DNA from: Actinomyces sp. oral taxon 897
GTDB lineage: Bacteria; Actinomycetota; Actinomycetes; Actinomycetales; Actinomycetaceae
Assembly: GCF_002999235.1 (NCBI RefSeq)
Contig: NZ_CP027236.1
Span: forward strand, 1,054,001 to 1,118,000
DNA: 64,000 bases
Direction: 5' to 3'
In this document: positions 46,260 to 56,458 of the stretch, in pieces
Layout of the letters: the number at the start of each line of letters is the position of its first letter
Position numbering within the stretch: position 1 is the stretch's first letter
Made by a program: the position numbers and the translations under genes
The notes under the pieces: generated by a model
The model's database searches: none
Told to the model about the DNA's origin: nothing
What the model saw: the letters and a program-made list of their open reading frames with translations, nothing else

Positions 46260-47530
46260 TGGCGCCTCCCGCCCAGCAGGCCGGAGGCGGCCCGCCGCGC
46301 GCCGTCGTGGTCACCGGCCTGGGCACTACCAACCCGCTGGCCGGGGACGTGGCTGGCACCTGGCAGGCCCTGGGCGCCGGACGCTGCGCCGTACGCACCC
46401 TGCCCCGGGAGGTGACGCAGGTCGGCGGGCACGAGCTGCCGGTGCGCATCGGGGCGCCGCTGGCCGTCGAGCCCTCCCACGTCCTGGCCCCTCGGCAGGT
46501 GCGCCGCCTGGACCGCGCCAGCCAGTGCGCCCTGGTCGCCGCCCGCGAGGCCTGGCAGCAGGCGGGGGCCCCGCAGGTCGACGCCGAGCGCCTGGCGGTC
46601 GTGGTCTCCCCCGGCATGGGACCGGTCCTGTCCGTCATTCAGGCCTGGGACACCCTGCGGGAGCGGGGCCCGCGCCGGGTGGCGCCCACGGCCGTGCCCG
46701 CCCTCATGCCCAACGCCCCGGCCGTGGCCGTGGGACTGGACCTGGGGGCCCGGGCCGGGATCCACGCCCCGGTCGCCGCCTGCGCCTCGGGGGCCGAGGC
46801 CCTCGCTGCCGCGGCCGACCTCATCGCCCTGGGACGGGCCGACGTCGTCGTGGCCGGGGGGACCGACGCCGCCCTGCACCCCATGACGGTGGCGGCCTTC
46901 GCCGCCATGAGGGCCCTGTCCACCCGCAACGAGGACCCGGCGGCGGCCTCACGCCCCTTCGCGCCGGACCGTGACGGCTTCGTGCTGGGCGAGGGGGCGG
47001 GGATCCTGGTGCTGGAGGCGGCCGAGCACGCGGCCCGACGGGGCGCCCCGGTCCTGGCGGTCCTGGCCGGGGCCGCGGTGACCAATGACGCCTACGACGT
47101 GGCCCGCCCCGAGGACAGCGGGAGGGCCCAGGAGCGGGCCCTGCGCCTGGCCCTGGGGCGCGCCGGGGTGGCCCCGCAGGCGGTGGGGCACGTCAACGCC
47201 CACGCCACCTCCACCCCCGTCGGCGACGTGGTCGAGGCCCGGGTGCTGGCCCGGGTCCTCAGCGCAGCGAGGGTGAGCGCCACCAAGTCCTCCACCGGGC
47301 ACCTCCTGGGAGGCGCCGGGGGCCTGGAGGCGGTCCTGACGGTCATGGCACTGGTCACGGGCCGTCTGCCCCCCACCCTGCTGCCCGGCGGGGTGGACCC
47401 CCAGGTGAGCGCCACCGGGCTGGACGTGGTGGGGCCGGCAGGACGATCGGCGCCCGGGCTGCGGGCCGCGGTCAGCACGTCCTTCGGCTTCGGCGGGCAC
47501 AACGTGGCCCTGGTGCTCACCCGCGGCTAG
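46259..47530 (+). CDS. fabF: Beta-ketoacyl-ACP synthase II
   Basis: 423 aa. Elongates acyl-ACP by condensation with malonyl-ACP. The Cys-His-His triad is visible: C175 in VAACASGAE, histidines in NAHATSTPVGD and KSSTGHLLGG, with the C-terminal FGFGGHN. It overlaps acpP by one base, so the carrier and its condensing enzyme are coupled. fabD and fabH, normally in this cluster in Streptomyces, are absent from it. Confidence 0.95.
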   Translation: MAPPAQQAGGGPPRAVVVTGLGTTNPLAGDVAGTWQALGAGRCAVRTLPREVTQVGGHELPVRIGAPLAVEPSHVLAPRQVRRLDRASQCALVAAREAWQQAGAPQVDAERLAVVVSPGMGPVLSVIQAWDTLRERGPRRVAPTAVPALMPNAPAVAVGLDLGARAGIHAPVAACASGAEALAAAADLIALGRADVVVAGGTDAALHPMTVAAFAAMRALSTRNEDPAAASRPFAPDRDGFVLGEGAGILVLEAAEHAARRGAPVLAVLAGAAVTNDAYDVARPEDSGRAQERALRLALGRAGVAPQAVGHVNAHATSTPVGDVVEARVLARVLSAARVSATKSSTGHLLGGAGGLEAVLTVMALVTGRLPPTLLPGGVDPQVSATGLDVVGPAGRSAPGLRAAVSTSFGFGGHNVALVLTRG

Positions 47531-47539
47531 GCACCGGCG

Positions 47540-49204
47540 TCAGTACTCGGCCAGCGCCAGCCAGGCCCACATGAGGCCCACCGGGTCACTGACCCAGGCG
47601 CCGTCAAAACGACGGCTGCCCTCCTGGCCCGCCCGGGCCAGGCCCTCCAGGAGCTCAGCGGCGAAGGGCGCCCCGGCCGCGCGCAGCCACGTCACGTCCC
47701 GCCCCAGGTAGTCCGAGGCCAGGACCACGGCCCCGGCCTCCAGGACCCGGCTGAGCCAGCGGCTGGTCACCTGGGTCACGGAGGGCACCTCCTGGTCCCA
47801 GTCCCGGGTCCCCTCCCCGGTGCCCGCGGGCTCAGGGGGCCCCAGCTCCCCCACGACCCAGCCGCGGTCCACCCGGTCCAGGCCCGGCCACCACACCCCG
47901 CCCAGCTCCTCAGGCAGGACGATCGGCGGCCGGGCACCCATACCCAGCAGCTCCAGGCCGGACTGCCCCTGACGGCACAGGCAGCGCACCCGCGCGTCCC
48001 GGACCCGCCCGAAGAGCTCCGTGGCCAGGCCCGCCCCCAGGGCGCGGGCGGCACGCCCCAGACGCAGCCGGACGCCGTCGACCTCCAACCCGGCCCGGTC
48101 ACCCCCGGTGGGGTGCCCCTCCACGACCACCAGGCCCGGTACGCCCACCCGCCCCCACCCCTGCCAGGGCCCCTGGACGGCGACCCGCACCGAGGCGCCC
48201 CCGCCCAGGCGCCCCTCCGCGCTGGCCCGCGCCCCACCGACCACCAGCACGTGCCGGGACAGGACCGCCAGGGACTCCTCGACCCCGCCCCAGTCCTCCC
48301 CGGCCCGGTACCGCTGGGCCACCGTGCCCGCCCCACCGGGCCGCACCCGGCTCAGGGTCCAGGACCGGCCGGCAGCGTCCACGTAGGTGACCTCGGCACC
48401 GGCGAAGCCCGAGGCCGTCAGGACCGGCTCAGCAGCCAGGGGGCTCAGGACCAGGCCCCCGACCTCGTGGTAGGCGGCCCGGGCCCGCCCCAGCAGGTCA
48501 GGGCCCACCTGACCGGCCTTATCGGCCCGCCCGAGCCGGTAGAGGTTGCCCAGGAGGGCTCCCAGGGCCTCCACCCGCTCCTGGGAGGGGTCCGACAGGC
48601 CTGTCAGGAAGGCGGTCAGGGCCCTCTCGGCCACCAGCAGGCGGTGGACCCGCGCCGCGTGCAGGTCGCTGGCCAGGGCCGAGCGCAGGGAGGCAGGGAC
48701 CTTGACCACACCGACCTGGAGGACCCGGGCCAGGTGGTCCAGCAGGCAGGCGCGCACCTCCCGCTGCTCCTGGCTGAGCCCGCCCCCGGCAGGCCCGCGG
48801 CCCTCCCCGCGGCCCCGCCCCCCACGGGCCGCCTCCCCGGCACCGGGCCGGTCCGAAGGGCCCGTCCCCGGCTCGGCCCGGCCGGTCTGACCGGCCCGAT
48901 CGGTCTGGCTGGCCTGACTGACCTGATCGGCCCGATCGGTCTGGCTGGGCTGACCGGCCTCGGCGAGCGGGAGCAGCAGGGCCACGACGGCGCGGTGGGC
49001 GCAGGCGGGCGCCAGGAGGCAGTCGCAGGCGATCTGCCCGGGCTCACTGACCACCTCCGCCTGCGCCACCCTCACCGTGGCGCTCCCCAGACGCACCACC
49101 TCCCCCAGCTCAGGGGGGTCGGCCAGGAGGGCGTCCACACGACGCCGGACCCGGGGGGCCAGGGCGTCCACCGTGGCCGCCTGGAGGGCCGGGTCGATCC
49201 TCAT
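47540..49204 (-). CDS. SWIM zinc-finger protein of the MoxR/VWA operon
   Basis: 554 aa. The SWIM zinc finger CxCx5CxH is exact: C60, C62, C68 and H70 in ACDCLLAPACAHRAVV. A linker with repeated QTDRA / SQTDRAGQTG units (about 90-130) follows, then a long domain I do not recognise. SWIM fingers bind DNA or partner proteins. ATG 49204 overlaps the stop of the VWA gene by 4 nt (ATGA). It is the last gene of the five-gene operon and convergent with fabF. Confidence 0.85.
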   Translation of the reverse strand: MRIDPALQAATVDALAPRVRRRVDALLADPPELGEVVRLGSATVRVAQAEVVSEPGQIACDCLLAPACAHRAVVALLLPLAEAGQPSQTDRADQVSQASQTDRAGQTGRAEPGTGPSDRPGAGEAARGGRGRGEGRGPAGGGLSQEQREVRACLLDHLARVLQVGVVKVPASLRSALASDLHAARVHRLLVAERALTAFLTGLSDPSQERVEALGALLGNLYRLGRADKAGQVGPDLLGRARAAYHEVGGLVLSPLAAEPVLTASGFAGAEVTYVDAAGRSWTLSRVRPGGAGTVAQRYRAGEDWGGVEESLAVLSRHVLVVGGARASAEGRLGGGASVRVAVQGPWQGWGRVGVPGLVVVEGHPTGGDRAGLEVDGVRLRLGRAARALGAGLATELFGRVRDARVRCLCRQGQSGLELLGMGARPPIVLPEELGGVWWPGLDRVDRGWVVGELGPPEPAGTGEGTRDWDQEVPSVTQVTSRWLSRVLEAGAVVLASDYLGRDVTWLRAAGAPFAAELLEGLARAGQEGSRRFDGAWVSDPVGLMWAWLALAEY

Positions 49205-52200
49205 CCGCGCACCACCTCCCCCACCCACCGGGCCAGGTCCAGGGGCGAGAGGACCGCCACCCGCATACCGGCCGCGGCAAGCTGCCGGGCCGTGCCGACG
49301 TTGTAGGCCGCCACCCCGGCGTCGTCCAGGGCCGCGCACCCCGCCAGGCGCACCCCGGCGGCGTGCATGGCCTCGACCTGCTCCAGCAGCGGCGCCACCG
49401 ACCCGCCCTCCTCAAAGTCCGAGACGAGCACGCACAGGGTGCGGCCGGGCACCCGCACCCGCGAACGCGCCACCCTCATGGCCCCGGCAATGTCGGTACC
49501 GCCCCCGACACGGACCTCCAGCAGCAGCGCCAGGGGGTCGTCCACGTACCCGGAGAAGTCGATCACCTCCGTGGAGAAGGCCAGGAAGGTCACCTCCAGG
49601 CAGGGCACGCCGGTCAGGACGGCGGCGGTCAGGGCGGAGAAGACCACGGAGCGGGACATGGACCCGGAGGCGTCCACCACCACAATGAGGTGCCAGTCCG
49701 CCTCCTTGGCCACCGGCTGGCGGAACACCGGGTGGACGGGGACCACCTGCGCCCGCCCGTCCAGGGGCACCACGTGGCGCAGGTTGGCCCTCAGCGTGCG
49801 GGACAGGTCGAGCCGCCCCACGTGGCGGCGCGTGGGCCGGGCCCCGGACAGGCCCGTCAGCGCGGGCCGCAGACGGACGGCCAGCGCCTGGGTCAGCTCC
49901 CTCACGAGGCGCGCCACCAGGGGACGCAGGCGGGCCAGACGGGCCTCGGGCAGGGAGCCGACCAGGGACAGGGCGGTGGTGAGCAGCTCCACGGAGGGAC
50001 GTACCTCGGCCGGGTCCAGGGACTCCAGGACGTCAGCCCGGCCCGCCTGCGCCGCCTGGGTCAGGATCTCCTCGACGGCGTCGTGGCCGAAGAGCACCTC
50101 GATCTCCTCGCGCCACTGGCGCGCACCCAGCTGGGAGGGGCCCCGGCCCTCAGAGCGGCGCCCGGGGTCCAGGCCCTCAGGGCGACGTCCGTAGAGCTCG
50201 TCCAGGGCGGAGGCCATACGTCGCCCCCGGGAGGAGAGCCGGTGCTGCTGCGTGCCGAGCACCATACGCCAGCGCTGGGCCGGGGAGAAGGCCAGGTCGG
50301 CCAGCCCGAGCTGGGCCAGGCGGTGGCGGGCCCGGGTGTCGTAGCGGGCGGCGGCGACCGTGTCCTTAAGGCTGAGGACCAGTGCGGGGGCCGGGCCGAG
50401 CTGGTGGGCCAGGTCCGCCAGGAGGCGCTCGCGGTCCTCGGGTGCCAGGACGTCGAAGCCGCCGCGCAGGGCGGGCAGGATACCGACGAACTCGGCGTCG
50501 GCCATGGTGGAGACCTCCTCCACCAGGGCCCGGGTGGCGGTGGCGGTCTCCAGGCGGCCACCCGCCGTGACCAGCAGTCCCGCCAGTCTGCGGCGCAGGT
50601 CGTGACGGGCCCGGGCGGTGGGGGCGCTCAGCCAGGAGACGAGGCGCCGGGACAGGCCGTCCTGGCCGGGGGCGTCGAGCAGGAGCCCCGAGGCGGCCCC
50701 CTGCATGAGCGGGGAGCCGTGGGTGGTCAGGTGGGCCAGGGCGTGGGACAGGCCCAGCTCGTGGTCGGCCGCCTCGGTGGCGAAGGCGGCCAGGGCCGCG
50801 GCGTCCTCCAGCCGGTCCGATCCTGACAGGCCGGCCAGCTCCCGCAGTGCGGCGCCGGTGAGCTCCTGACGCAGCAGCCCGGCCCGCCGGCGTACGTCCT
50901 GGCCCAGGAGGCCGGCCCCGGGCACGCGGGCCAGGGCCACGTCGGCCAGGGCGCCGCCCAGGGCGACGGCGTCGGTGAAGCCGACCTGCGCCACCTGGGG
51001 GGCGAGGTGGTCCAGGGCCCGCTCCAGGGCCGGGGTGCTGGCGCACTGCGCGGCGTCGGTCAGCAGGCGGTGGAGCGCGGGGGTGTCGGGCAGGGGCCGG
51101 GTCATGAGCGTGCTGGTGGCCACCTGCTCGGGGGTGAGTCCGCGAGGGGCGGCCAGCTCGATACCGGCCTCGGTGGCGGCGCTCCAGGCCAGATGCCAGG
51201 TCAGGGTGACCCTCGGGGCCCCTCGCCAGCTGCGGGGGTCCTCACAGGTCCCGTAGCCAATGCCTCCGGTGAGCAGGCGGTGGAGCAGGACGTGGCGTTC
51301 CAGCTCACGTCCTCCCCGGGCGGGGGCGAGCGTGAGGGTGCGGGGCCGGTCCACGGGCAGTCCCAGGCGCTCCAGCTCGGCGACGACGGCGTCGCGCAGG
51401 GGCGCACGCGGGGTCCCGGGGGCCAGGGAGCCGCGTCTGTCACCGACGAGGACATCCTCCAGGACCGAGGCGACCGCCCGCCCGCGTCCCAGGACCTCGC
51501 CCTGGGCGAGCACGGAGGTGGTGGCCTCAATGAGCTCACGGCGTGAGGGGGCGCCCAGGCCCCGCAGGGTGGCCAGGTCCAGGGCGAAGCGGGCGGTGGC
51601 GGTGGCCTCACCAGGCCCGGCCGGGTGCCCGGCGTCACGCAGCCCGCGAGTGACGAGGGTCACGACCTGGGTGGTGTCCTGTCTGATCCGCTCAGGATCC
51701 AGGCCGGAGTCGACGACCAGCTGCTGCCACGCGGGGTCGCGGATACCAGCCGAGTAGCCGGAGCGGGAGTCGAGCTGGGCGAAGCCGTAGGCCACGACGC
51801 AGCCGACGACCCCGTCAGGGTCCTCAGTCCCCTCCGCCTCCTGGTAGCCGACGACGTCGAGCAGCGCCGGGGCGTGGAAGGCCCCGACGAGGGCGGCCAC
51901 GCGCCTGCCGGCGGCCAGGTGGCGGGCGGTCCGGCGGCGCATGGACTCCTCACGGGCCAGGGTGAGGGCGTCGGGGCGCCCGGCCCGGCAGCGGGCGGCC
52001 CAGCCGTGGGCCAGGGCGGCGGTGCGCACCTGCCCGGGAGTGGATCCGGGGGCGTGGGCCTCCACGAGCCGGTCCCAGATCTCCTCGGCGTCCTCGGTGC
52101 GCGCCCTGGCCCGCCGGGCCAGGGCCTGCCAGAGGGCGCCCCCCGGCTCCTCGGACCGGGCGCCCTCCTCGTCCTCCTCCTTGAGGCCGCCGGGATCCTC

Positions 52201-52548
52201 GGGGTGTGCCGCCCCCACGGGCAGGTCAATGCAGTCCACCTCGACACCGTGGTCGCGGGCCCAGCGCAGGGCGACCAGCTCGGGTGAGAAGTCGGCCATG
52301 GGGTAGAAGGCCATGTCCCCCTCGTGGGAGAAGGCCAGGGCCAGGGGGGCGCGGGCCCGGGGGTGGGTCAGCCAGCCCAGCCACCCCCGGGCCTGGGACG
52401 GCAGCTCAATGGCCAGGACCTGGGGGTCGGCCTCCTCCAGGAGCGCAGGCAGGACGGCCGCCAGCGCGGGCGAGTGGTGGCGTACGCCCACCAGGTAGGG
52501 CTCCCGGCTGGCCACCAGCCGGTCCACGACTCCGGCGGGGTCGGTCAT
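49201..52548 (-). CDS. DUF5682 plus von Willebrand factor A domain protein
   Basis: 1115 aa. The N-terminal 300 residues match DUF5682 (VGVRHHSPALAAVLPALLEEADP, then AFHAPALLDVVGYQ). The middle is a helical repeat region. The C-terminal VWA domain carries the metal-ion-dependent adhesion motif DASGSMS at about residue 960, with a later GGTDI. VWA proteins coded next to MoxR ATPases act as adaptor or substrate receptor. ATG 52548 overlaps the MoxR stop by 4 nt. The 89-codon longer frame runs inside the moxR gene and is rejected. Confidence 0.88.
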   Translation of the reverse strand: MTDPAGVVDRLVASREPYLVGVRHHSPALAAVLPALLEEADPQVLAIELPSQARGWLGWLTHPRARAPLALAFSHEGDMAFYPMADFSPELVALRWARDHGVEVDCIDLPVGAAHPEDPGGLKEEDEEGARSEEPGGALWQALARRARARTEDAEEIWDRLVEAHAPGSTPGQVRTAALAHGWAARCRAGRPDALTLAREESMRRRTARHLAAGRRVAALVGAFHAPALLDVVGYQEAEGTEDPDGVVGCVVAYGFAQLDSRSGYSAGIRDPAWQQLVVDSGLDPERIRQDTTQVVTLVTRGLRDAGHPAGPGEATATARFALDLATLRGLGAPSRRELIEATTSVLAQGEVLGRGRAVASVLEDVLVGDRRGSLAPGTPRAPLRDAVVAELERLGLPVDRPRTLTLAPARGGRELERHVLLHRLLTGGIGYGTCEDPRSWRGAPRVTLTWHLAWSAATEAGIELAAPRGLTPEQVATSTLMTRPLPDTPALHRLLTDAAQCASTPALERALDHLAPQVAQVGFTDAVALGGALADVALARVPGAGLLGQDVRRRAGLLRQELTGAALRELAGLSGSDRLEDAAALAAFATEAADHELGLSHALAHLTTHGSPLMQGAASGLLLDAPGQDGLSRRLVSWLSAPTARARHDLRRRLAGLLVTAGGRLETATATRALVEEVSTMADAEFVGILPALRGGFDVLAPEDRERLLADLAHQLGPAPALVLSLKDTVAAARYDTRARHRLAQLGLADLAFSPAQRWRMVLGTQQHRLSSRGRRMASALDELYGRRPEGLDPGRRSEGRGPSQLGARQWREEIEVLFGHDAVEEILTQAAQAGRADVLESLDPAEVRPSVELLTTALSLVGSLPEARLARLRPLVARLVRELTQALAVRLRPALTGLSGARPTRRHVGRLDLSRTLRANLRHVVPLDGRAQVVPVHPVFRQPVAKEADWHLIVVVDASGSMSRSVVFSALTAAVLTGVPCLEVTFLAFSTEVIDFSGYVDDPLALLLEVRVGGGTDIAGAMRVARSRVRVPGRTLCVLVSDFEEGGSVAPLLEQVEAMHAAGVRLAGCAALDDAGVAAYNVGTARQLAAAGMRVAVLSPLDLARWVGEVVRG

Positions 52549-53624
52549 GTCTCGAGCACGTGGCGTTGCTGCCACAGCTGGACCCAGCTGGGGCTGCCCT
52601 GCTCGGCCCGCCGCCTGACCACCGCGTCCCAGTAGGCCAGCAGGCGGGCCCCGTCCTGGGGGTCGTCCTTGCGCACGGCCCCCAGCAGCTGGCCGGGGAC
52701 GAGGCGCAGGCCGTCGCGGGCGTGGGGGAAGAAGGCCCCGGCCAGGGCGATGGACTCCGAGACCGCCACGGCCTCGGCGGTGGAGAGCACGGTCGAGGGC
52801 CGCTCCACGGCCCACCCCTCCTGGCTCACGCCCCCGCGCAGGTCCCGGAAGGCGGTGACCAGGGTCCGCACGACGACGTCGTCCACGCTGGCGGGGGCGC
52901 CCACGCCCTCAAGGGCCCGGCGGGTGCGCTCCCGCACCAGCTCGACCTCGGCGTCGGCGTCGGCGATGGGCTCCACGGCCTCGAAGTTGAAACGGCGCTT
53001 GAGGGCGGCGCTCATCTCGCTCACGCCCCGGTCGCGCAGGTTGGCGGTGGCAATGAGGCAGAACCCGGGGCGGGCGGCCACGGCGTGGTCGCCGAGCTCG
53101 GGGACGGCCAGGCGGCGCTCGGAGAGCACGGAGACCAGGGCGTCCTGCACCTCCGGCAGGCAGCGGGTGATCTCCTCCACCCGGACCACCCGTCCGCTGG
53201 CCATGGCGGCCATGACCGGGGAGGGCACCAGGGCCTCCGGGGCGGGTCCCGCGGCCAGGAGCTGGGCGTAGTTCCACCCGTAGCGCAGCTGGTCCTCGGT
53301 GGTGCCGGCGCTTCCCTGGACGGTCAGGGCGCTGGTGCCGCAGACGGCGGCGGCCAGGAGCTCGGAGAGCATGGACTTGGCGGTGCCGGGCTCGCCCACG
53401 AGCAGCAGCGCCCGCTGCCCGGCCAGGGTCACCACGCAGCGCTCCACCAGGGAGACGTCGCCGACGAACTTGCGGCTGACGTGCAGTCGTGGTGAGCCGC
53501 AGACGAAGGCGACCACGGCCTGGGGGGTGAGCCTCCAGCCCGGGGGGCGCGGGCCGGTCTCCTGGGCCAGGCGCTCCAGCTCCTTGGCGTAGAGGACCTC
53601 TGGTGGCGGGACCTGCTGCTCCAT
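52545..53624 (-). CDS. MoxR-family AAA+ ATPase
   Basis: 359 aa. Walker A GEPGTAKS (77-84), Walker B as VVRVEEI (EE rather than DE), sensor-1 ATANLRD and an arginine-finger region ALKRRFNFE are all visible. MoxR ATPases are chaperone-like remodellers that work with VWA partners. ATG 53624 is taken rather than the TTG one codon earlier; its A is shared with the stop of the upstream gene. Confidence 0.92.
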   Translation of the reverse strand: MEQQVPPPEVLYAKELERLAQETGPRPPGWRLTPQAVVAFVCGSPRLHVSRKFVGDVSLVERCVVTLAGQRALLLVGEPGTAKSMLSELLAAAVCGTSALTVQGSAGTTEDQLRYGWNYAQLLAAGPAPEALVPSPVMAAMASGRVVRVEEITRCLPEVQDALVSVLSERRLAVPELGDHAVAARPGFCLIATANLRDRGVSEMSAALKRRFNFEAVEPIADADAEVELVRERTRRALEGVGAPASVDDVVVRTLVTAFRDLRGGVSQEGWAVERPSTVLSTAEAVAVSESIALAGAFFPHARDGLRLVPGQLLGAVRKDDPQDGARLLAYWDAVVRRRAEQGSPSWVQLWQQRHVLET

Positions 53625-56458
53625 CAACGTCTCCTGGTCTGGGTGCTCGGCTCGGTGTAGCCGGGGCGGTCCCCGTCACGGTAGCGCCGCCACGCACCGG
53701 CGAAGACCTGCCCCAGCGGCAGGAGGGGCAGGACGGCTGCCAGGCGCGGGCGCACGCGGTCGCTACGGTCGAGATCGTACAGGGGCGCCTTCCACGCCTC
53801 CATCGGGTGGTGGGGGGCCCGGGCCGGCATCCACCCGCCGGGCAGGAAGAGGCTCCGGCCCGCGCGCTCCCGCCTGGCCTCCACCACCAGGCCCCGGGCC
53901 AGCAGGTCGGCGCCCGCCTGACGCAGCCGGGCGGCGCCCCAGTGGTTCCAGGTCCTCACCTGCCGGTCGGCGGGGTGGTGCAGGGCCAGGAGCTGGAGCC
54001 AGTAGCGGGCGGCGTCAGCTCCCAGGCCCAGGGCCGCGGAGACGTCGGCCACCACCTGGGGGGCGCTGGCCAGCGGGTCCTGGCCGGCGCCGGTCCCCGC
54101 GACACGCAGGTCGGCGACGAGTTCGTCGCAGCGCCCGGAGAGCAGGATGACGGGGGCGCGCAGGTAGTCCGCCAGCTCCCCCAGGGCGGCCACCCGGGCG
54201 GCCTCGGCCCGCCAGTCGGTCACCTTGGCGGGCTCCCACACCAGGTGGCCTGCCCGCCCGTCCGTGAGAGTCCACGCCCCGCCGGTGCGCCCGTCGCCGA
54301 CCCGGCCGTCCGCACGCGGGGGCAGTCCCAGGACGGCGCACGCCTGGGCGCCGTCATCGACCCGGACCTGCCAGGAGCGCTCACGCCAGCTCCCTTTGAG
54401 CACCTCGAGCTGGTCGGCGAGCCAGGGGCGGGCGGGGTGGTCGCGCTCCAGGCGGGAGGCCAGCCACAGCAGGGGCTCCAGGCGGGTACGCTGGTCCACG
54501 CCCCGGCGCATGAGGGCGTACAGGTCGATGTCGGCCTCCCGCCCCATGACGGTGAGGGCCTCGGGCGCCAGGACGTCGGGCAGGACCACCCAGCCCGCGC
54601 GGTGCGCCTGCCAGTAGGCGGCCATGGCCTCCGCGTCCAGGCCCTGGGCTACCACCCGCGCGGGGTCGGCCGCCCCGGCGCCGATCATGCCCACGAGCAG
54701 GGCGGGGTCCAGGTGGCTCAGGAAGCTGGACGCCCCCTGCGCCTGGGCCGCGCTCAGGTGCAGGCGCCTGCGCAGGTCCTCCAGGACGGCGCGCGGCCAG
54801 TTCCACAGCATCGCCGGGATCTCGGTCAGCAGGAGCTGGGCGGCGGCCACCGACCAGCCGGTGCCCTGCGCCAGGGCCTCGGCCCGACGCGGGTCCCACG
54901 GGGGCGGTCCCTGGCGGAGGAGGCGGGTGAAGGCGTCGCTGACGGCGTCGGCCCCCACCCCTGAGGAGCCCATGAGCCTGGTCGTCGGGTAGGGGCCGAC
55001 ACGGGCGGGTACCGTCCCGGTCAGGGACAGGACCGTGCACACCGTGAACTCGTCCTGGTTGATCCGTGACAGCCTCGTGTCAATGACCGTCCCCGTCGCC
55101 TGGTCGTCACCCACCTGGGTGCCGCAGGCGTAGGGCTCGGTGCCACGGGGGAACGTGAAGGAGTAGGCCGTGGTCCGTGGCGTCACCAGGCCGGCGTCGG
55201 CCAGGGCGGCGTGGAGCGCGGCCGCGCCACGCACCCAGTCGGGCCTCTGGCCGGGCACGGCGGCGCAGTGGCTGGGCATGGCGGCGCAGGCCAGCAGCAC
55301 CTCGGGGTGGGTGACCGCCACGAGGACGAGCCTGCCCATGTAGCCCATGGGGGTCGGATAGCCGTGCATGGTCCGGCCCAGGGCCAGGACGTCGGCCCGG
55401 GTGGGGGTGCGGCTGCCGGCCCGGGGCTGCGCCCACCTGACCACGAAGGCGTCGGGCTCCACGGAGGGGGCCGGGGCCGCCTGCCCGGTAGGGCTGGGGG
55501 CGGCCTGCGCCTGGGGGCCGGGACCGGGGTCGTCGGCCAGGGCGCGGCGGATCCGGGGGTTGGAGCGGATCAGGTCCTCCAGGAGGCGCCTGGTTTGGGG
55601 GTTGGTGTGGGTCAGGGTGGTCAGGGTCTGGCGGTGGGTCCTCCAGAAGCCTGCCGGGGCCCGGGAGGTGGCCGGCAGGGGAAGCAGGGCTGTCAGCAGG
55701 CGGGCCTGGACCTGCTCGGGGTCCACGCCCGCGGCCACGGCCAGACGACCCAGGTCCGCCCCCAGGGAGGCGTAGGGAGGCATCCCCCCACGCACCCGCT
55801 CCACGTTCAGCCCCAGGAACGCCTCCAGGGCCTCACCCGGACAGGTACGCCCCGGCAGGGACCGCGCCAGGCGCCCCATCTCCCCGGCACCCACCGCCCC
55901 CGCCAGGGCGAACTCCAGGAACACCTCACGGTCACGCACCTCGTCCACCACCAGACCGTGCACCCGCTCGGCCTCCCGCGCCAAGGAGAACAACCGCGCC
56001 GCGCACACCCTGTTCCCCACCCCCAGGAACACCCGCGCCCCCTCCTCCAGGAACGTCGGCAGGAAGTGCGGCGCGCACCCACCCAGCACACCAGCCACCT
56101 CCTCCACCACACCCATCGCCCGACCCGGACGCGAACCAGCCAGACGCGCCACCCGCCCCAGATCCCCCACCAGACCCAGCGCCAGACCCGCACCCTCCGG
56201 GTCGTGCACCACCACCCACCCCGGAAACCCCACCACCCGCCCACAACCAAACCCCACACGCACACAACCCACACCCACCAAACCCAACACACCACGCAAC
56301 GCATCCTCCACACCAACCAAAGACTCCGACACCAACCTCACCACACGACGACCACCCAACACACCACAAGAATAAGAACGAGCTACAAAACACACACCAC
56401 CACCTCTACCACTCAAAGCCACACCACCACACCCAACAACCACAGAATCACTAATCAC
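53624..56458 (-). CDS. Large protein of unknown function in the MoxR/VWA operon (944 aa)
   Basis: Not recognised. No membrane segment and no nucleotide motif. An N-terminal helical third (about 45-320), a short Pro/Ala linker (about 325-345), a central region with WAQPRAGSRTPTRADVLALGRTMHGYPTPMG, and a C-terminal part rich in Trp and Leu. It resembles the large DUF4132/WGR-associated proteins of such operons in general layout only. ATG 56458 overlaps the previous stop by 4 nt. The first 230 codons use G/T-ending codons in place of the C/G-ending ones used elsewhere, and the plus strand there is nearly free of G and T. Confidence 0.75.
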   Translation of the reverse strand: MISDSVVVGCGGVALSGRGGGVCFVARSYSCGVLGGRRVVRLVSESLVGVEDALRGVLGLVGVGCVRVGFGCGRVVGFPGWVVVHDPEGAGLALGLVGDLGRVARLAGSRPGRAMGVVEEVAGVLGGCAPHFLPTFLEEGARVFLGVGNRVCAARLFSLAREAERVHGLVVDEVRDREVFLEFALAGAVGAGEMGRLARSLPGRTCPGEALEAFLGLNVERVRGGMPPYASLGADLGRLAVAAGVDPEQVQARLLTALLPLPATSRAPAGFWRTHRQTLTTLTHTNPQTRRLLEDLIRSNPRIRRALADDPGPGPQAQAAPSPTGQAAPAPSVEPDAFVVRWAQPRAGSRTPTRADVLALGRTMHGYPTPMGYMGRLVLVAVTHPEVLLACAAMPSHCAAVPGQRPDWVRGAAALHAALADAGLVTPRTTAYSFTFPRGTEPYACGTQVGDDQATGTVIDTRLSRINQDEFTVCTVLSLTGTVPARVGPYPTTRLMGSSGVGADAVSDAFTRLLRQGPPPWDPRRAEALAQGTGWSVAAAQLLLTEIPAMLWNWPRAVLEDLRRRLHLSAAQAQGASSFLSHLDPALLVGMIGAGAADPARVVAQGLDAEAMAAYWQAHRAGWVVLPDVLAPEALTVMGREADIDLYALMRRGVDQRTRLEPLLWLASRLERDHPARPWLADQLEVLKGSWRERSWQVRVDDGAQACAVLGLPPRADGRVGDGRTGGAWTLTDGRAGHLVWEPAKVTDWRAEAARVAALGELADYLRAPVILLSGRCDELVADLRVAGTGAGQDPLASAPQVVADVSAALGLGADAARYWLQLLALHHPADRQVRTWNHWGAARLRQAGADLLARGLVVEARRERAGRSLFLPGGWMPARAPHHPMEAWKAPLYDLDRSDRVRPRLAAVLPLLPLGQVFAGAWRRYRDGDRPGYTEPSTQTRRR

